Made by a program: the position numbers and the translations under genes. Below, in pieces: positions 27,676 through 37,104 of a DNA stretch of 64,000 nucleotides; positions within the stretch are counted from its first letter, which is position 1, and the number at the start of each line of letters is the position of its first letter. Origin of the DNA: JABDQZ01 sp963801985. Its GTDB lineage: Bacteria > Pseudomonadota > Gammaproteobacteria > Chromatiales > Chromatiaceae. The stretch covers positions 1 through 64,000 of the forward strand of contig CAWDGV010000002.1 in assembly GCA_963801985.1 (NCBI GenBank), read 5' to 3'. The notes under the pieces are model-generated. The model did no database searches. It saw nothing but the letters and a program-made list of their open reading frames with translations, and was not told where the DNA came from.

Positions 27676-28365
27676 TTAGGCCTTGGCCATCTCGTCACGC
27701 ATCTGCTGGATGATGCTGTCGTACTTATGAGGATCTGATTCAGAGCGACCACCAAAAATGCCTGAACCGGAAACAAAAGTATCAGCTCCTGCCGCCTTGA
27801 TTTCACCAATGTTGTCAGCTTTAACACCACCATCAATTTCCAGGCGGATATCCAGGCCGGAATCATCGATAATCTTGCGCGCCTGGCGCAGTTTATCCAT
27901 GGTTGCAGGAATAAAGCTCTGGCCACCAAATCCAGGGTTGACTGACATCAACAGGATCATGTCAATCTTGTCGAGAACATAATCCAGGTAAGACAGGGGG
28001 GTAGCCGGGTTGAAAACCAGGCCCGCTTTACAACCTTCGGATTTGATCAGCTGCAAAGTACGATCGATATGATCAGAAGCTTCCGGGTGGAAGGTAATGT
28101 ACGTTGCACCGGCCGCTGCAAAGTCACCCACAATTCGATCAACCGGACTAACCATGAGGTGTACATCAATAGGCGCTGTAAGACCGTGCTTGCGTAATGC
28201 ATCACAGACCAGCGGCCCAATCGTCAGGTTTGGCACATAGTGATTGTCCATCACGTCAAAGTGAATAATGTCTGCGCCTGAAGCCAGAACATTGTCACAT
28301 TCCTCGCCCAGTTTTGCGAAGTCTGCTGAAAGTATCGATGGTGCAATCAGATTATCTGAAGCCAT
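27676..28365 (-). CDS. rpe: Ribulose-phosphate 3-epimerase Rpe
   Basis: The product (about 229 residues from ATG 28365, which has GAGGAGAAG just upstream) starts IAPSILSADFAKLGEECD and has HFDVMDNHYVPNLTIGP, LMSVNPGFGGQSF and EIDGGVKADNI. These are the metal-binding and phosphate-binding motifs of the TIM-barrel epimerase of the pentose phosphate pathway. An in-frame start further upstream (28404) lacks a ribosome site. Confidence 0.95.
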   Translation of the reverse strand: MASDNLIAPSILSADFAKLGEECDNVLASGADIIHFDVMDNHYVPNLTIGPLVCDALRKHGLTAPIDVHLMVSPVDRIVGDFAAAGATYITFHPEASDHIDRTLQLIKSEGCKAGLVFNPATPLSYLDYVLDKIDMILLMSVNPGFGGQSFIPATMDKLRQARKIIDDSGLDIRLEIDGGVKADNIGEIKAAGADTFVSGSGIFGGRSESDPHKYDSIIQQMRDEMAKA

Positions 28366-28529
28366 TGCCTTCTCCTCATTGAATAAGCGAGTCCGAACAC
28401 CCACTTGTCTGGAAATAAATAAAAAGCCCCTTATACTGCCCGTATACAGCCAAGTATCAAGGGAACCGCGGGCGACTTTACATCATGCAGAAGAATTTTT
28501 CAGCATTCACTAAGCGAGGATTGTCAAAA

Positions 28530-29318
28530 ATGACGATTTTTTCGCGGCCGCTCATTATTTTCCTGCTTGGCAGCCTTTGCCTGCCTCTGGTCACCCAGGC
28601 ATCCAATCTTATCCAGGAAAGCCTTATTGCCGACGAAATAAAACGGACATTAAAAGCCGGTAAAGCCGTTGAACTTGCTGCCGGAAACCTGCAATTTCTG
28701 GCGGTTTACCAGGAAACCAGCCTGCCTGCCAAAAAGGGCGGCGTGATTCTGTTGCACGGAACTGATCAGAATCCCGATTCGCCCGGCGTCATCCGGATTT
28801 TAAGAACCGGGTTAAGCAAAAGCGGCTGGGATACGCTTAGTATGCAAATGCCGATACCTATCCTGAATGAGGATGAAACTGACCCGACAACACTAATCCA
28901 GGAAGCCATTCCGCGCATTGAAGCCGCAACCCGGTTTTTTTCTGACAAGGACAATAGCAACCTGGCAATTGTCGGTTTTGGCCTGGGTGCTGACATGGCT
29001 ACAGGCTACCTGGAACAGATGGGTGACTCATCCGTGTTTTTCGCACTCAGCATGATCAGTCCCAACGGCTCACAGGAAGCCACTCTGCAACGTCTGCAAA
29101 AAATAAAAATTCCCGTCCTGGATGTTTATGGATCGCGTGATTTACCTGCCGTGGTCAGCACAGTAGATGACCGGAAGCGAGCCGTAATGCAAAAAGCCGA
29201 AAATCCGCATTTTCGGCAAATTGAAATTGAAGGTGCAGACCCTTTTTATACCGGCCTTGAAAGCTCACTGCTCGGCCCGGTTCGAGGCTGGCTGAACAAG
29301 TATTCTGCCGGAATGTAG
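28530..29318 (+). CDS. DUF3530-family alpha/beta-hydrolase-like exported protein
   Basis: From ATG 28530 the product has a signal peptide (PLIIFLLGSLCLPLVTQA) and an alpha/beta hydrolase fold: GGVILLHGTDQNPDSPGVIR, then LAIVGFGLGADMA at the nucleophile elbow and VLDVYGSRDLPAV. The elbow has Gly where a serine would be (G-F-G-L-G). As far as I know this is normal for DUF3530 proteins, so catalysis is doubtful. The function is unknown. The promoter faces divergent rpe. Confidence 0.8.
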   Translation: MTIFSRPLIIFLLGSLCLPLVTQASNLIQESLIADEIKRTLKAGKAVELAAGNLQFLAVYQETSLPAKKGGVILLHGTDQNPDSPGVIRILRTGLSKSGWDTLSMQMPIPILNEDETDPTTLIQEAIPRIEAATRFFSDKDNSNLAIVGFGLGADMATGYLEQMGDSSVFFALSMISPNGSQEATLQRLQKIKIPVLDVYGSRDLPAVVSTVDDRKRAVMQKAENPHFRQIEIEGADPFYTGLESSLLGPVRGWLNKYSAGM

Positions 29319-29363
29319 AAAGTGCCCACATCAGCCAAACGCTGAAACGGTTATCCTGAAAAA

Positions 29364-29951
29364 TCAGTTTTTAATCTGCACAACCAGCGAATTGATTTTA
29401 TTTTTCTGGAACATTTTACGCTTTTCGTTGAGCTCTTTCTTGCTGCTGAACGGCATGGTTAATACACGGTAGTAGATTTCGCCACCGCCAATATTGACCT
29501 TCTGAATATCGGCCTCCACACCAAGCAGGGCAAGCCTGGCCTTTTGCCGGTCTGCATCGGACATTTTTTTAAAGGATCCAACCTGTAGACGGTAACTGAC
29601 ATCTTTCTTCTGGCCCGCAACAACCGGACGATCATCGGCATCTGGCGGTGCAGCTTCCTCATCACTGATAACCACTTCCATTTCAGGCAAAATGGTATAG
29701 AAATCAAAACGCGGACGCTCAGGCTGCTCCTGCTGTTTGGGTTCAGGCCCACTCTTGTTGACCACTCCAGCCCCCGGGGAGGAAAACTCCGGCCAGACCA
29801 GCGGTGTACCTGGAGGGGTCATCAAAATCCAGGCCATGATCATGGCTGCCGAACCCAGCAGGAAACCATAAAAAAATGGTACCCAGGCAGGCGTAACCGG
29901 TTTCTGCGGCTTGGACTCCTGCTGTACCCTGCTACGATAATCCCGGGTCAT
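29364..29951 (-). CDS. SPOR-domain membrane protein (FtsN-like)
   Basis: From ATG 29951 the product is about 195 residues: a cytoplasmic basic tail, one TM segment (VPFFYGFLLGSAAMIMAWIL), a proline-rich linker and a C-terminal SPOR domain (YRLQVGSFKKMSDADRQKAR ... YYRVLTMPFSSKKE). SPOR domains bind denuded peptidoglycan at division sites. The position directly after argS is typical for FtsN-like proteins in gammaproteobacteria. Whether it is the true FtsN cannot be decided. Confidence 0.85.
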   Translation of the reverse strand: MTRDYRSRVQQESKPQKPVTPAWVPFFYGFLLGSAAMIMAWILMTPPGTPLVWPEFSSPGAGVVNKSGPEPKQQEQPERPRFDFYTILPEMEVVISDEEAAPPDADDRPVVAGQKKDVSYRLQVGSFKKMSDADRQKARLALLGVEADIQKVNIGGGEIYYRVLTMPFSSKKELNEKRKMFQKNKINSLVVQIKN

Positions 29952-29961
29952 ATGCGCCTTC

Positions 29962-31722
29962 CTACATCTGTTCGGGTGCAGACACACCAATCAGGTTAAG
30001 ACCATTTCGCAGCACTTCACGTACCGCCAGGATTAACTTGACACGGGCATCCCTGAGGCTGTCATCCTCAACCAGGAACTGTGACTTGTTGTAGTAACTG
30101 TGAAAATCATTAGCCAGTTCACGCAGGTAATGCGTGACCTGGTGCGGCTCCTCATTGAGTGCTGCCGCTTCGACCACTTCGGGATAGCGTGAGAGCTGTT
30201 TCAACAGCGAGTGCTCATGTTCCTCTGTGAGTCGCTCGAGGTTTTCGATACCCGCTGAGGGCTGCACCTGCAGTTGCTTTTCAGCTGCCTGCTTCAACAC
30301 TGAACAAACACGCGCATGCGCGTACTGAACATAATAGACCGGGTTATCATTTGACTGTGACTTGGCCAGGTCCAGGTCGAAATCCATGTGCTGTTCACAT
30401 TTGCGCATCACGTAAAAGAAACGCGCTGCATCCTTGCCAACTTCCTTGCGCAACTCCCGCAAAGTGACAAACTGGCCCGAGCGGGTAGACATCTGCACTT
30501 TCTCTCCGGAGCGATAAAGCACGGCAAACTGCACCAGCAAAACATCCAGCTTGCTTTCATCTTCCCCCATCGCTTTTAATGCCGCTTTAACCCTTGGTAC
30601 ATAGCCATGATGGTCAGCGCCCCATACGTCAATGACCCGATCAAAACCACGATCCAGTTTCTCCATGTGATAAGCAATGTCTGACGCAAAGTAGGTGGTC
30701 TGACCGTTGTCACGCACGACAACACGGTCCTTTTCATCACCGTAGTCAGTAGACCTGAACCACAAGGCACCGTTCTTTTCATAAAGATGGCCGGACTTGC
30801 GAAGTTTTTCAATTGTCCTGGTTACCACTCCTGACTCGGTCAGGGATTTTTCGGAAAACCAGTCCTGGTATTCCACGCCAAACAAGCCGAGGTCGTCGCG
30901 GATATCATCCAGGATCGTATTCAGTGCCAACTCAAAAACGTAACGGTAACGGTTATCACCCAGTAAATGCTTGGCACGCTCAATCAGGGCATCAATATGC
31001 AGTTCCTTGTCGCCACCGGCCGGCTCATCGGCAGGAATATCCGCAAACACTTCTTCCGCAGTGTGCCGGTATGCATTGCCATGTTCACGATGCAAAGTTG
31101 CAGCGATATCCCAGACATAATCACCACGGTAGCCATTGGCCGGGAACGTCAGTTCCTCATCGGCCAGCTCCAGGTAACGCAGCCAGACTGAAGCCGCCAG
31201 GATATCCATCTGGCGACCGGCATCATTGACATAGTATTCACGGTGAACATCAAAGCCGACTGCTTCCAGCAAATCAGCAACGACCGCTCCATAGGCAGCC
31301 CCACGACCATGCCCCACATGCAGCGGGCCGGTTGGATTGGCTGAAACAAATTCTACCTGCACTTTTTTACCCTGGCCGATATCTGAACGACCAAAAGCGT
31401 GTGATTTCGCCAGGATTTCCGGGATTAACTCGAGATATGCCGTTGATGACAATTTGAAATTGATAAAACCGGGACCTGCTATTGATACTTCCTGCAGCCA
31501 GTCGGACTTTGGCAGATGCTGAATGATTTTTTCAGCCAGGTCACGCGGTTTCATACCCGCCTTTTTCGAAAACATCATGGCTGCATTTGAAGCGAAATCC
31601 CCATGGGACGCATCACGCGCCCGCTCCACCATGGGTTGCGCCTCAATGGCTTCCTGGAAGACGCCCTGCTGATGCAGAGCATTCAGCGACTCAAGCAAGA
31701 TCTGTTGGATTTGTTGTTTCAT
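29962..31722 (-). CDS. argS: Arginyl-tRNA synthetase ArgS
   Basis: From ATG 31722 the product is about 586 residues. It has the N-terminal Add1 domain, the HIGH-type motif GPLHVGHGRGAAYGAVVADL, the EYYVNDAGRQMD segment, and a C-terminal DALR anticodon domain (LRELANDFHSYYNKSQFL). It charges tRNA-Arg. An in-frame start at 31782 adds residues atypical of ArgS and was not chosen. Confidence 0.95.
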   Translation of the reverse strand: MKQQIQQILLESLNALHQQGVFQEAIEAQPMVERARDASHGDFASNAAMMFSKKAGMKPRDLAEKIIQHLPKSDWLQEVSIAGPGFINFKLSSTAYLELIPEILAKSHAFGRSDIGQGKKVQVEFVSANPTGPLHVGHGRGAAYGAVVADLLEAVGFDVHREYYVNDAGRQMDILAASVWLRYLELADEELTFPANGYRGDYVWDIAATLHREHGNAYRHTAEEVFADIPADEPAGGDKELHIDALIERAKHLLGDNRYRYVFELALNTILDDIRDDLGLFGVEYQDWFSEKSLTESGVVTRTIEKLRKSGHLYEKNGALWFRSTDYGDEKDRVVVRDNGQTTYFASDIAYHMEKLDRGFDRVIDVWGADHHGYVPRVKAALKAMGEDESKLDVLLVQFAVLYRSGEKVQMSTRSGQFVTLRELRKEVGKDAARFFYVMRKCEQHMDFDLDLAKSQSNDNPVYYVQYAHARVCSVLKQAAEKQLQVQPSAGIENLERLTEEHEHSLLKQLSRYPEVVEAAALNEEPHQVTHYLRELANDFHSYYNKSQFLVEDDSLRDARVKLILAVREVLRNGLNLIGVSAPEQM

Positions 31723-31813
31723 AACATCGGCAACTGGAAAATTCTGGCGGACGAATATACCAGAAAAGCCATGCTCAAACATGGTTTCTGGTTAAGTGTT
31801 TATAGACATTCTC

Positions 31814-31900
31814 ATATCTTGCTCATGGAGGACACTGTCCCATCCCTGGGCGTTCGGCCTCGATCATCCCTGATCTCGGACGCCTCCCTGAGCAAGATAT
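31814..31900 (-). repeat. Two-hairpin palindromic element, copy C
   Basis: The terminal inverted repeats of 18 bp differ at one position (ATATCTTGCTCATGGAGG against the reverse complement of CCTCCCTGAGCAAGATAT). Two internal hairpins have ATCCCT loops: CCC-ATCCCT-GGG and GATC-ATCCCT-GATC. Confidence 0.8.
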
Positions 31901-31966
31901 AAAAACGTCTTCTCCTCAAAAGTAAATTAATCCGTCCAGGAAAACCTGCTCACCCTGGTAAAAAGC

Positions 31967-32075
31967 CAATGTCTGCAGGCTTTAGAGGGGCGTCTGAGGC
32001 CAGGGATGGCCGAAGTCGAGCGTCACAGGGATGTGCTTGAGCGTCCCCGACTTAGCCTGCCGACAATGGCTTTGA
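31967..32075 (+). repeat. Two-hairpin palindromic element, copy D
   Basis: The outer arms (AATGTCTGCAGGCT and its near-complement AGCCTGCCGACAAT) enclose GGCC-AGGGAT-GGCC and CAC-AGGGAT-GTG hairpins about 20 nt apart. It has the same architecture as copies A-C. Confidence 0.75.
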
Positions 32076-32098
32076 GCATAATCCAGGAAGCTGTTCAC

Positions 32099-34306
32099 TT
32101 AAGAGTAGAAATCCTGCGGATCAACATCCACAGTCCAGCGCACTTTCCTGGCCTCTGGAAGGCGCTCAATGACAGGCAGCCATTCATCCAGGAACTGATG
32201 CAGCAGACCCCGACTTGCAGACTGAATCAGCAAATGAAAACGATGCTGTCCTTTTTTACGTTGCATCGCAGCCGCCACCGGTCCCCAGAACTCGATATTA
32301 TTGGCAAATTTTTGATCTGCCTGCTGAACGGCAGCATTTAGAAAATCTTCAGGTAATACGGCACGCGTGGCTTCTGCACGAATCAAGGCCTGGTAGCTGA
32401 AAGGCGGAAACAGGGCCTGTTCACGCTCAACCATGGCCTGCCTCGCAAAAGCCTCATAACCCTGATGAATTAAAACATGCAACAAGGGGTGATCCGGATG
32501 GCGTGTCTGGATCAGTACCCTGCCCGGCTTATCCGCGCGGCCAGCCCTGCCTGACACCTGCATGATCTGCTGGGCCATGCGCTCCGAGGCGCGAAAATCG
32601 CTGCCGTACAGTCCCTGGTCAATATCCAGCATAACCACCAGAGTCACGTTAGGGAAATCATGCCCCTTGGCCAGCATCTGGGTTCCCACCAGAATCTGGT
32701 GTTTGCCTTCACGTACCGAATTAAGTTTTTCGTGCATGCTACCTTTTCGACGGGTTGAATCATGATCAATACGCACACAGCTGGTTTCTGGAAAATAGCG
32801 ATTCAACACGGACTCAACCTGCTCGGTGCCCTGCCCCAGGGTCAACAGGGACTCACCACTGCATTCCGGACACTGACCTGGAACTCTTTGTTGAAATCCA
32901 CAGTGATGACAGATTAGTCGATTTCGCCCGGCATGAATGGTCATGCGTGCATCACAACGATGGCATTGAGCCACCCAGCCACAATCATGGCAGGTTAATA
33001 CCGGCGCAAATCCACGTCGGTTGATAAAAACCAGTACCTGGTGCCCTCTTGCCAGCTCTTCGCCGATCATTCTTCGGGTCACCGGGGAAAAACCGGCATC
33101 CAGCCGAACAGAGCGGATATCGATCAGGTCAATACCAGGCAATACCGCATTACCGGCCCGTTGCGTCAGTTTCAGCAGGTCATAGTTGCCACGACTGACG
33201 TTCTGCAAGGACTCAAATGAAGGTGTCGCCGAACCCAGCAACACCGGGCATTCAACGCGCTTGCCCAAAGCCACCGCCATATCTCTGGCAGAATAACGGA
33301 AGCCTTCCTGCTGCTTATAAGACAGGTCATGTTCTTCATCCACAATGATCATGCCCAGCTCTGGCATGGGTGTGAACACGGCCGAACGCGTCCCAATGAC
33401 AACCCTTGCTTCACCCTGGCGCGCCTGTTGCCAGGCCAGCGAACGTTCTGATTCATTCAGGCCGGAATGCAATGCAACCATCGGCGCTGAAACGCGGCGC
33501 TGAAAACGCTCCAGCAGTTGCGGAGTCAAGGCAATCTCCGGTACCAGCACCATCACCTGCAGTCCCCTGGCAAGCATGGCGTTGGTTATCTTTAAATAGA
33601 CTTCCGTCTTACCGCTGCCGGTAATGCCATACAATAGCGAAACCGCAAAACCCTGCTGCTGCAGGACATGCTCAACTACAGCGGCCTGCTGCTCATTTAA
33701 AACCGGGGACTCATCTTCAGATGCCCTGATTTCCGCCTCAACCGGCAGCTCAAGCGTTTCAACAAGCCCCTTTTCCATTAAGGCTTTCAGGCCGGAAGCT
33801 GGAGAAGCGAACTGCTGCTTGATCTCGGAACGTCGCGCAGGTGTGGCTAATTGCTGAAGATAGCCCAGTAACTCCCGTTGACGAGGCGACCGCTGCAGCA
33901 ATGCCAAATCCATTTTTTTGCCATTTCCCGTAACCTGCCAGGCTGGCTCAGTCCGCTGTACTGCAGACTCACCTTTTCGCAATCGTGTAGGCAAGGCTGC
34001 CAGGATGACTTCACCGGATGGATGCTGATAATAAGCTGCAACCCAGCGTAAAAAACTGATGTCCTCTGAATGCAATAACGGCCGCTCATCAAGAATCGCC
34101 TTCACCGGCTTAAGCAAGGCCGGCTCAACCTGCGACTTTGCAACAATTTCCACCAGAACCGCAATGCGCTCACCCTTACCAAATGGCACACGCAGACGCA
34201 CACCGACCGTCAACCCATCAACGACAGTATTCTCAGGCGGTAAATAATCAAACAATGCACGCAAAGGCACGGCAATGGCTACACGTAAAACTGGCTGGTC
34301 CGGCAT
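32099..34306 (-). CDS. priA: Primosomal helicase PriA
   Basis: The 735-residue product has the N-terminal DNA-binding domain, Walker A in LLYGITGSGKTEVYL, the DEEH box (IIVDEEHDLSYKQQ) and a zinc-binding region with paired CxxC motifs (CHDCGW, CHRCDA, CHHCGF, CPECSG). A helicase C-terminal domain with QVSGRAGRADKPG follows. It restarts stalled replication forks. Length is standard. Confidence 0.96.
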   Translation of the reverse strand: MPDQPVLRVAIAVPLRALFDYLPPENTVVDGLTVGVRLRVPFGKGERIAVLVEIVAKSQVEPALLKPVKAILDERPLLHSEDISFLRWVAAYYQHPSGEVILAALPTRLRKGESAVQRTEPAWQVTGNGKKMDLALLQRSPRQRELLGYLQQLATPARRSEIKQQFASPASGLKALMEKGLVETLELPVEAEIRASEDESPVLNEQQAAVVEHVLQQQGFAVSLLYGITGSGKTEVYLKITNAMLARGLQVMVLVPEIALTPQLLERFQRRVSAPMVALHSGLNESERSLAWQQARQGEARVVIGTRSAVFTPMPELGMIIVDEEHDLSYKQQEGFRYSARDMAVALGKRVECPVLLGSATPSFESLQNVSRGNYDLLKLTQRAGNAVLPGIDLIDIRSVRLDAGFSPVTRRMIGEELARGHQVLVFINRRGFAPVLTCHDCGWVAQCHRCDARMTIHAGRNRLICHHCGFQQRVPGQCPECSGESLLTLGQGTEQVESVLNRYFPETSCVRIDHDSTRRKGSMHEKLNSVREGKHQILVGTQMLAKGHDFPNVTLVVMLDIDQGLYGSDFRASERMAQQIMQVSGRAGRADKPGRVLIQTRHPDHPLLHVLIHQGYEAFARQAMVEREQALFPPFSYQALIRAEATRAVLPEDFLNAAVQQADQKFANNIEFWGPVAAAMQRKKGQHRFHLLIQSASRGLLHQFLDEWLPVIERLPEARKVRWTVDVDPQDFYS

Positions 34307-34624
34307 AGACCGACTCTAGCAGAGCCTACATGTTGAAGCAGCAAAAAGCTGTGGATAACTCTGTGGAAAAACGGGGAACACTACTGTCGACAAAGCTATT
34401 TACTATATGATCAATAATTATAATAACCTCATAACTATTAATTATTTATATAAAAATCAATATGTTAAAGATAATACCAATATGCCAATAAAATGGGAAT
34501 CTTATTCGCACGGCAGATAAGTTGCTGATATTTTATGTGTATAAGTAAATCAACAGACAGGTTTTTTACTCCCAATAATTGTCGTATGGTTAGTACTTAC
34601 TTCCACAGAAGGATCCGATGATAT
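34307..34624. other. AT-rich spacer between priA and the fructosamine kinase gene, with DnaA-box-like sites
   Basis: No gene is visible. TGTGGATAA (34350-34358) is a perfect DnaA box on the minus strand, followed by TGTGGAAAA (34362-34370) and TGTGTATAA (34536-34544), each one mismatch away. Between them, about 34385-34500, the sequence is almost only A and T. It also contains both divergent promoters. The chromosomal origin of gammaproteobacteria usually lies by dnaA/mnmG, so this need not be oriC. Confidence 0.45.
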
Positions 34625-35506
34625 ATGGATATCATGACAACCCTGGCGAATGAAATCTCGCACGCAACAGGTCAGACAGTCCAGCTAACCTCCAGCCGTC
34701 AACAGGGTGGCGGCTCAATCAACCAGACACTCAAAATCAGTGGTGATCAGCAGGATTTTTTCGTCAAGCTCAACCATCCTGATTTACTGGACATGTTTAT
34801 TGCTGAAACAGCAGGGCTGCAGGAACTCGAACAAACCGGCAACTTCAGTGTTCCCAAGGCTATTTGTTCGGGAAAGAACCAGGAATATTCCTGGCTGGTA
34901 CTGGAATACCTGGAACTCGGAAGCAGGAACAAAACGAGTTTTGCTGAAGCCGGACGCGCACTGGCCCGGCAACATCAAAGCATTCAAAAGCAGTTTGGCT
35001 GGCATAGAAATAACACGATTGGATCCACCCCGCAGGTCAACACTTATACCGATAGCTGGGGACAATTCTGGCAAAAATACCGTTTCGGATACCAGCTGCA
35101 ACTTGCAAAGCAGAACGGCTATAGCGGGCCCGTCATCGAGCATGTGGAACGACTGATCGATAACTGTGAAAAATTTTTTACCCACGCACCTGAAGCGTCA
35201 CTATTACACGGCGATTTATGGTCGGGCAATTTGGCTTTTGATCGTCAGGGAAAGCCGGTGATCTATGACCCGGCTGTCTATTATGGTGATCGTGAAGCCG
35301 ACCTGGCCATGACAGAACTTTTTGGAGGCTTCAGCCCTGACTTTTACGCTGCTTACAATCAAACCTGGCCGATAGATGCCGGTTATTCGGTACGTAAAAC
35401 GCTGTATAACCTTTATCATATCTTGAACCACATGAACCTGTTTGGAGGTGGCTATCATAATCAGGCTGTTTCCATGGCAAGTCGTTTACTGGGCGAACTT
35501 GGTTAA
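34625..35506 (+). CDS. Fructosamine kinase family protein
   Basis: The 293-residue product has the APH-type kinase motifs LLHGDLWSGNLAFDRQGKPV (catalytic Asp) and YDPAVYYGDREADLAMTELF. This is the pattern of bacterial fructosamine/ketosamine-3-kinases (YniA-like), which phosphorylate glycated amines for their removal. An alternative ATG at 34634 is possible. It lies alone, 111 nt upstream of the response regulator. Confidence 0.88.
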   Translation: MDIMTTLANEISHATGQTVQLTSSRQQGGGSINQTLKISGDQQDFFVKLNHPDLLDMFIAETAGLQELEQTGNFSVPKAICSGKNQEYSWLVLEYLELGSRNKTSFAEAGRALARQHQSIQKQFGWHRNNTIGSTPQVNTYTDSWGQFWQKYRFGYQLQLAKQNGYSGPVIEHVERLIDNCEKFFTHAPEASLLHGDLWSGNLAFDRQGKPVIYDPAVYYGDREADLAMTELFGGFSPDFYAAYNQTWPIDAGYSVRKTLYNLYHILNHMNLFGGGYHNQAVSMASRLLGELG

Positions 35507-35617
35507 AAACAGGCAAAAAAGTTATAAAAAAGGCTAAAGATTATTAAAATAATACCGCTATCCGGTATGTAACAATCAATTAATTCCCTATTTCACACGC
35601 TATTTGGTTATACCGCT

Positions 35618-35977
35618 ATGTCTAAAACCGTACTCATTGTAGATGACAGTCGTATGTCAAGGATGATGATCAGTACAATCATAAAAACGCACCATCCTGA
35701 CTGGTCAATTATCGATGCTGCCAGTGGCGAGGAAGCACTGGAAAAGGCCGAAGGAAAAGCAATCGACCTGATGACCCTGGACATGAACATGCCCGGCATG
35801 GATGGCATCACACTGGGATCCAAACTTCGCACTTTGTTCCCCAAAGCTGATATTGCTCTTGTCACCGCAAATATCCAGGAAGCTGTTAAGCAAAAAGCCG
35901 AAGAGGCCCAATTATCCTTCATAGCTAAGCCAATAACCGAAGATCGCATAATGGAATATGTAAAGAGCGTTGAATGA
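35618..35977 (+). CDS. Stand-alone CheY-like response regulator
   Basis: The 119-residue receiver domain has the acidic pair VDDSRMSR near residue 9, the phosphoacceptor in LMTLDMNMPGMDG (about residue 54), a Thr in ALVTANIQ and the Lys in SFIAKPI. No output domain is present. Its end overlaps the CheC gene by 4 nt, indicating coexpression. No histidine kinase is nearby. It probably acts by protein contact, as CheY does, but the partner is unknown. Confidence 0.92.
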   Translation: MSKTVLIVDDSRMSRMMISTIIKTHHPDWSIIDAASGEEALEKAEGKAIDLMTLDMNMPGMDGITLGSKLRTLFPKADIALVTANIQEAVKQKAEEAQLSFIAKPITEDRIMEYVKSVE

Positions 35978-36594
35978 ATCAACTCGACTCCCTGTCCGAA
36001 CTCGAGCAGGACGCTATCACCGAGGTTTTTAATATCGGTATTGGCAAGGCCGGCGCAGCCCTCAGTGAAATGGTTGGCAAGGAAGTCATGCTTTCCGTTC
36101 CTGTCCTGTCCGTCACGACTTTAGCCCGGGCCAATCTCGCAATCACCGACAGTGAAGACAGGGTTTCCGGCGTCAGGGAATGTTTTGATGGCGCAATCGC
36201 CGGCAATGCCATTTTGCTGTTTCCGGAAAACCGTACTTTTGACCTGCTCCGCCTGCTTTTCCCTCCCGGCATGGATGATCAAATGATCATGGAAATGGAA
36301 GAGGACACCATGACAGAGGTGGGCAATATCATTCTGAATGCCACTCTCAGCGCGCTCTCGGACATCATGGAAGAAGAATTAACCAACAAGATTCCCCAGC
36401 CCTTCAAAGGCAGTCTGCATGACGTGGCATTCTGTAATGAAGTCATTGCCCATTCTGACCAGCATGTTCTAAAAATGGACATGCATATGACGGTCAAGGA
36501 TATCGAGGTTCAGGGTGATATTACGTTTCTGATTATCATCAAGTCGATTGACAGCTTTAAGGAAAAACTCACCCGCTATTTTGGCCTGGGCTAG
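35974..36594 (+). CDS. CheC-family phosphatase-like protein
   Basis: The 206-residue product has two CheC motifs: DAITEVFNIGIGKAGAALSE near residue 12 and EDTMTEVGNIILNATLSALS near residue 110, each with the E-x-x-N pair that dephosphorylates CheY-P in the CheC/CheX/FliY family. Two intact sites point to CheC. It is coupled to the upstream response regulator, which is likely its substrate. Confidence 0.88.
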   Translation: MNQLDSLSELEQDAITEVFNIGIGKAGAALSEMVGKEVMLSVPVLSVTTLARANLAITDSEDRVSGVRECFDGAIAGNAILLFPENRTFDLLRLLFPPGMDDQMIMEMEEDTMTEVGNIILNATLSALSDIMEEELTNKIPQPFKGSLHDVAFCNEVIAHSDQHVLKMDMHMTVKDIEVQGDITFLIIIKSIDSFKEKLTRYFGLG

Positions 36595-36615
36595 CAAGCA
36601 AGCCTATAAAAAACC

Positions 36616-37104
36616 TTACACCCGCTTCAGCGTTACAAAATCAAAGGCATGCTGATGTCGTTCATCGACTGCATGATGTTCCCGCTGAATTTCCTGCCAC
36701 TGCGATGTTTCCCAGGGTGGAAAAAATGCATCACCATTGATATCAGCATCCACCAGCGTCAAATACATGGTACCGGCCAACGGTAACATTTGCTGATAAA
36801 GATTAGCGCCGCCAACAACCAGCACTTCCTCGTCATCCGGCACAGCTTCGATTGCCTGCTCTATGGTATTGACTGCTTCCGCTCCGTTTGCCTTGAAATT
36901 CGCGTTACGGGTCACCACGATATGCCGACGGTCCGGCAGCAGACCCGGCAGGGACTCCCAGGTCTTGCGTCCCATTACGATCGTTTTACCCAGTGTCAGT
37001 CGTTTGAAATGTTGCAGATCATCCGGCAAACGCCATGGCAGATGGTTTTCAATACCAATAACCCGGTTGTTTGCCATCGCGGCAATAAGTGAAATCCGGC
37101 TCAT
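36616..37104 (-). CDS. folA: Dihydrofolate reductase FolA
   Basis: The 162-residue product begins ISLIAAMANNRVIGIENHLP and has WRLPDDLQHFKRLTLGKTIV and MGRKTWESL, plus the NADPH-binding VLVVGGANLYQQML. It reduces dihydrofolate produced by ThyA. Its start overlaps the end of thyA by 4 nt, a functional pairing. Confidence 0.95.
   Translation of the reverse strand: MSRISLIAAMANNRVIGIENHLPWRLPDDLQHFKRLTLGKTIVMGRKTWESLPGLLPDRRHIVVTRNANFKANGAEAVNTIEQAIEAVPDDEEVLVVGGANLYQQMLPLAGTMYLTLVDADINGDAFFPPWETSQWQEIQREHHAVDERHQHAFDFVTLKRV

Larger units (their letters stand above)
31723..32098. other. argS-priA spacer holding two palindromic elements
   Basis: No gene is visible. The stretch carries two adjacent members of the two-hairpin repeat family (31814-31900 and 31967-32075). 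The argS promoter should lie just upstream of 31722, and the priA 3' end is at 32099. Confidence 0.7.

Noticed and set aside
34307..34624. Chromosomal replication origin
   Set aside because: Only one perfect DnaA box, no dnaA or mnmG nearby; kept as a finding of lower certainty.
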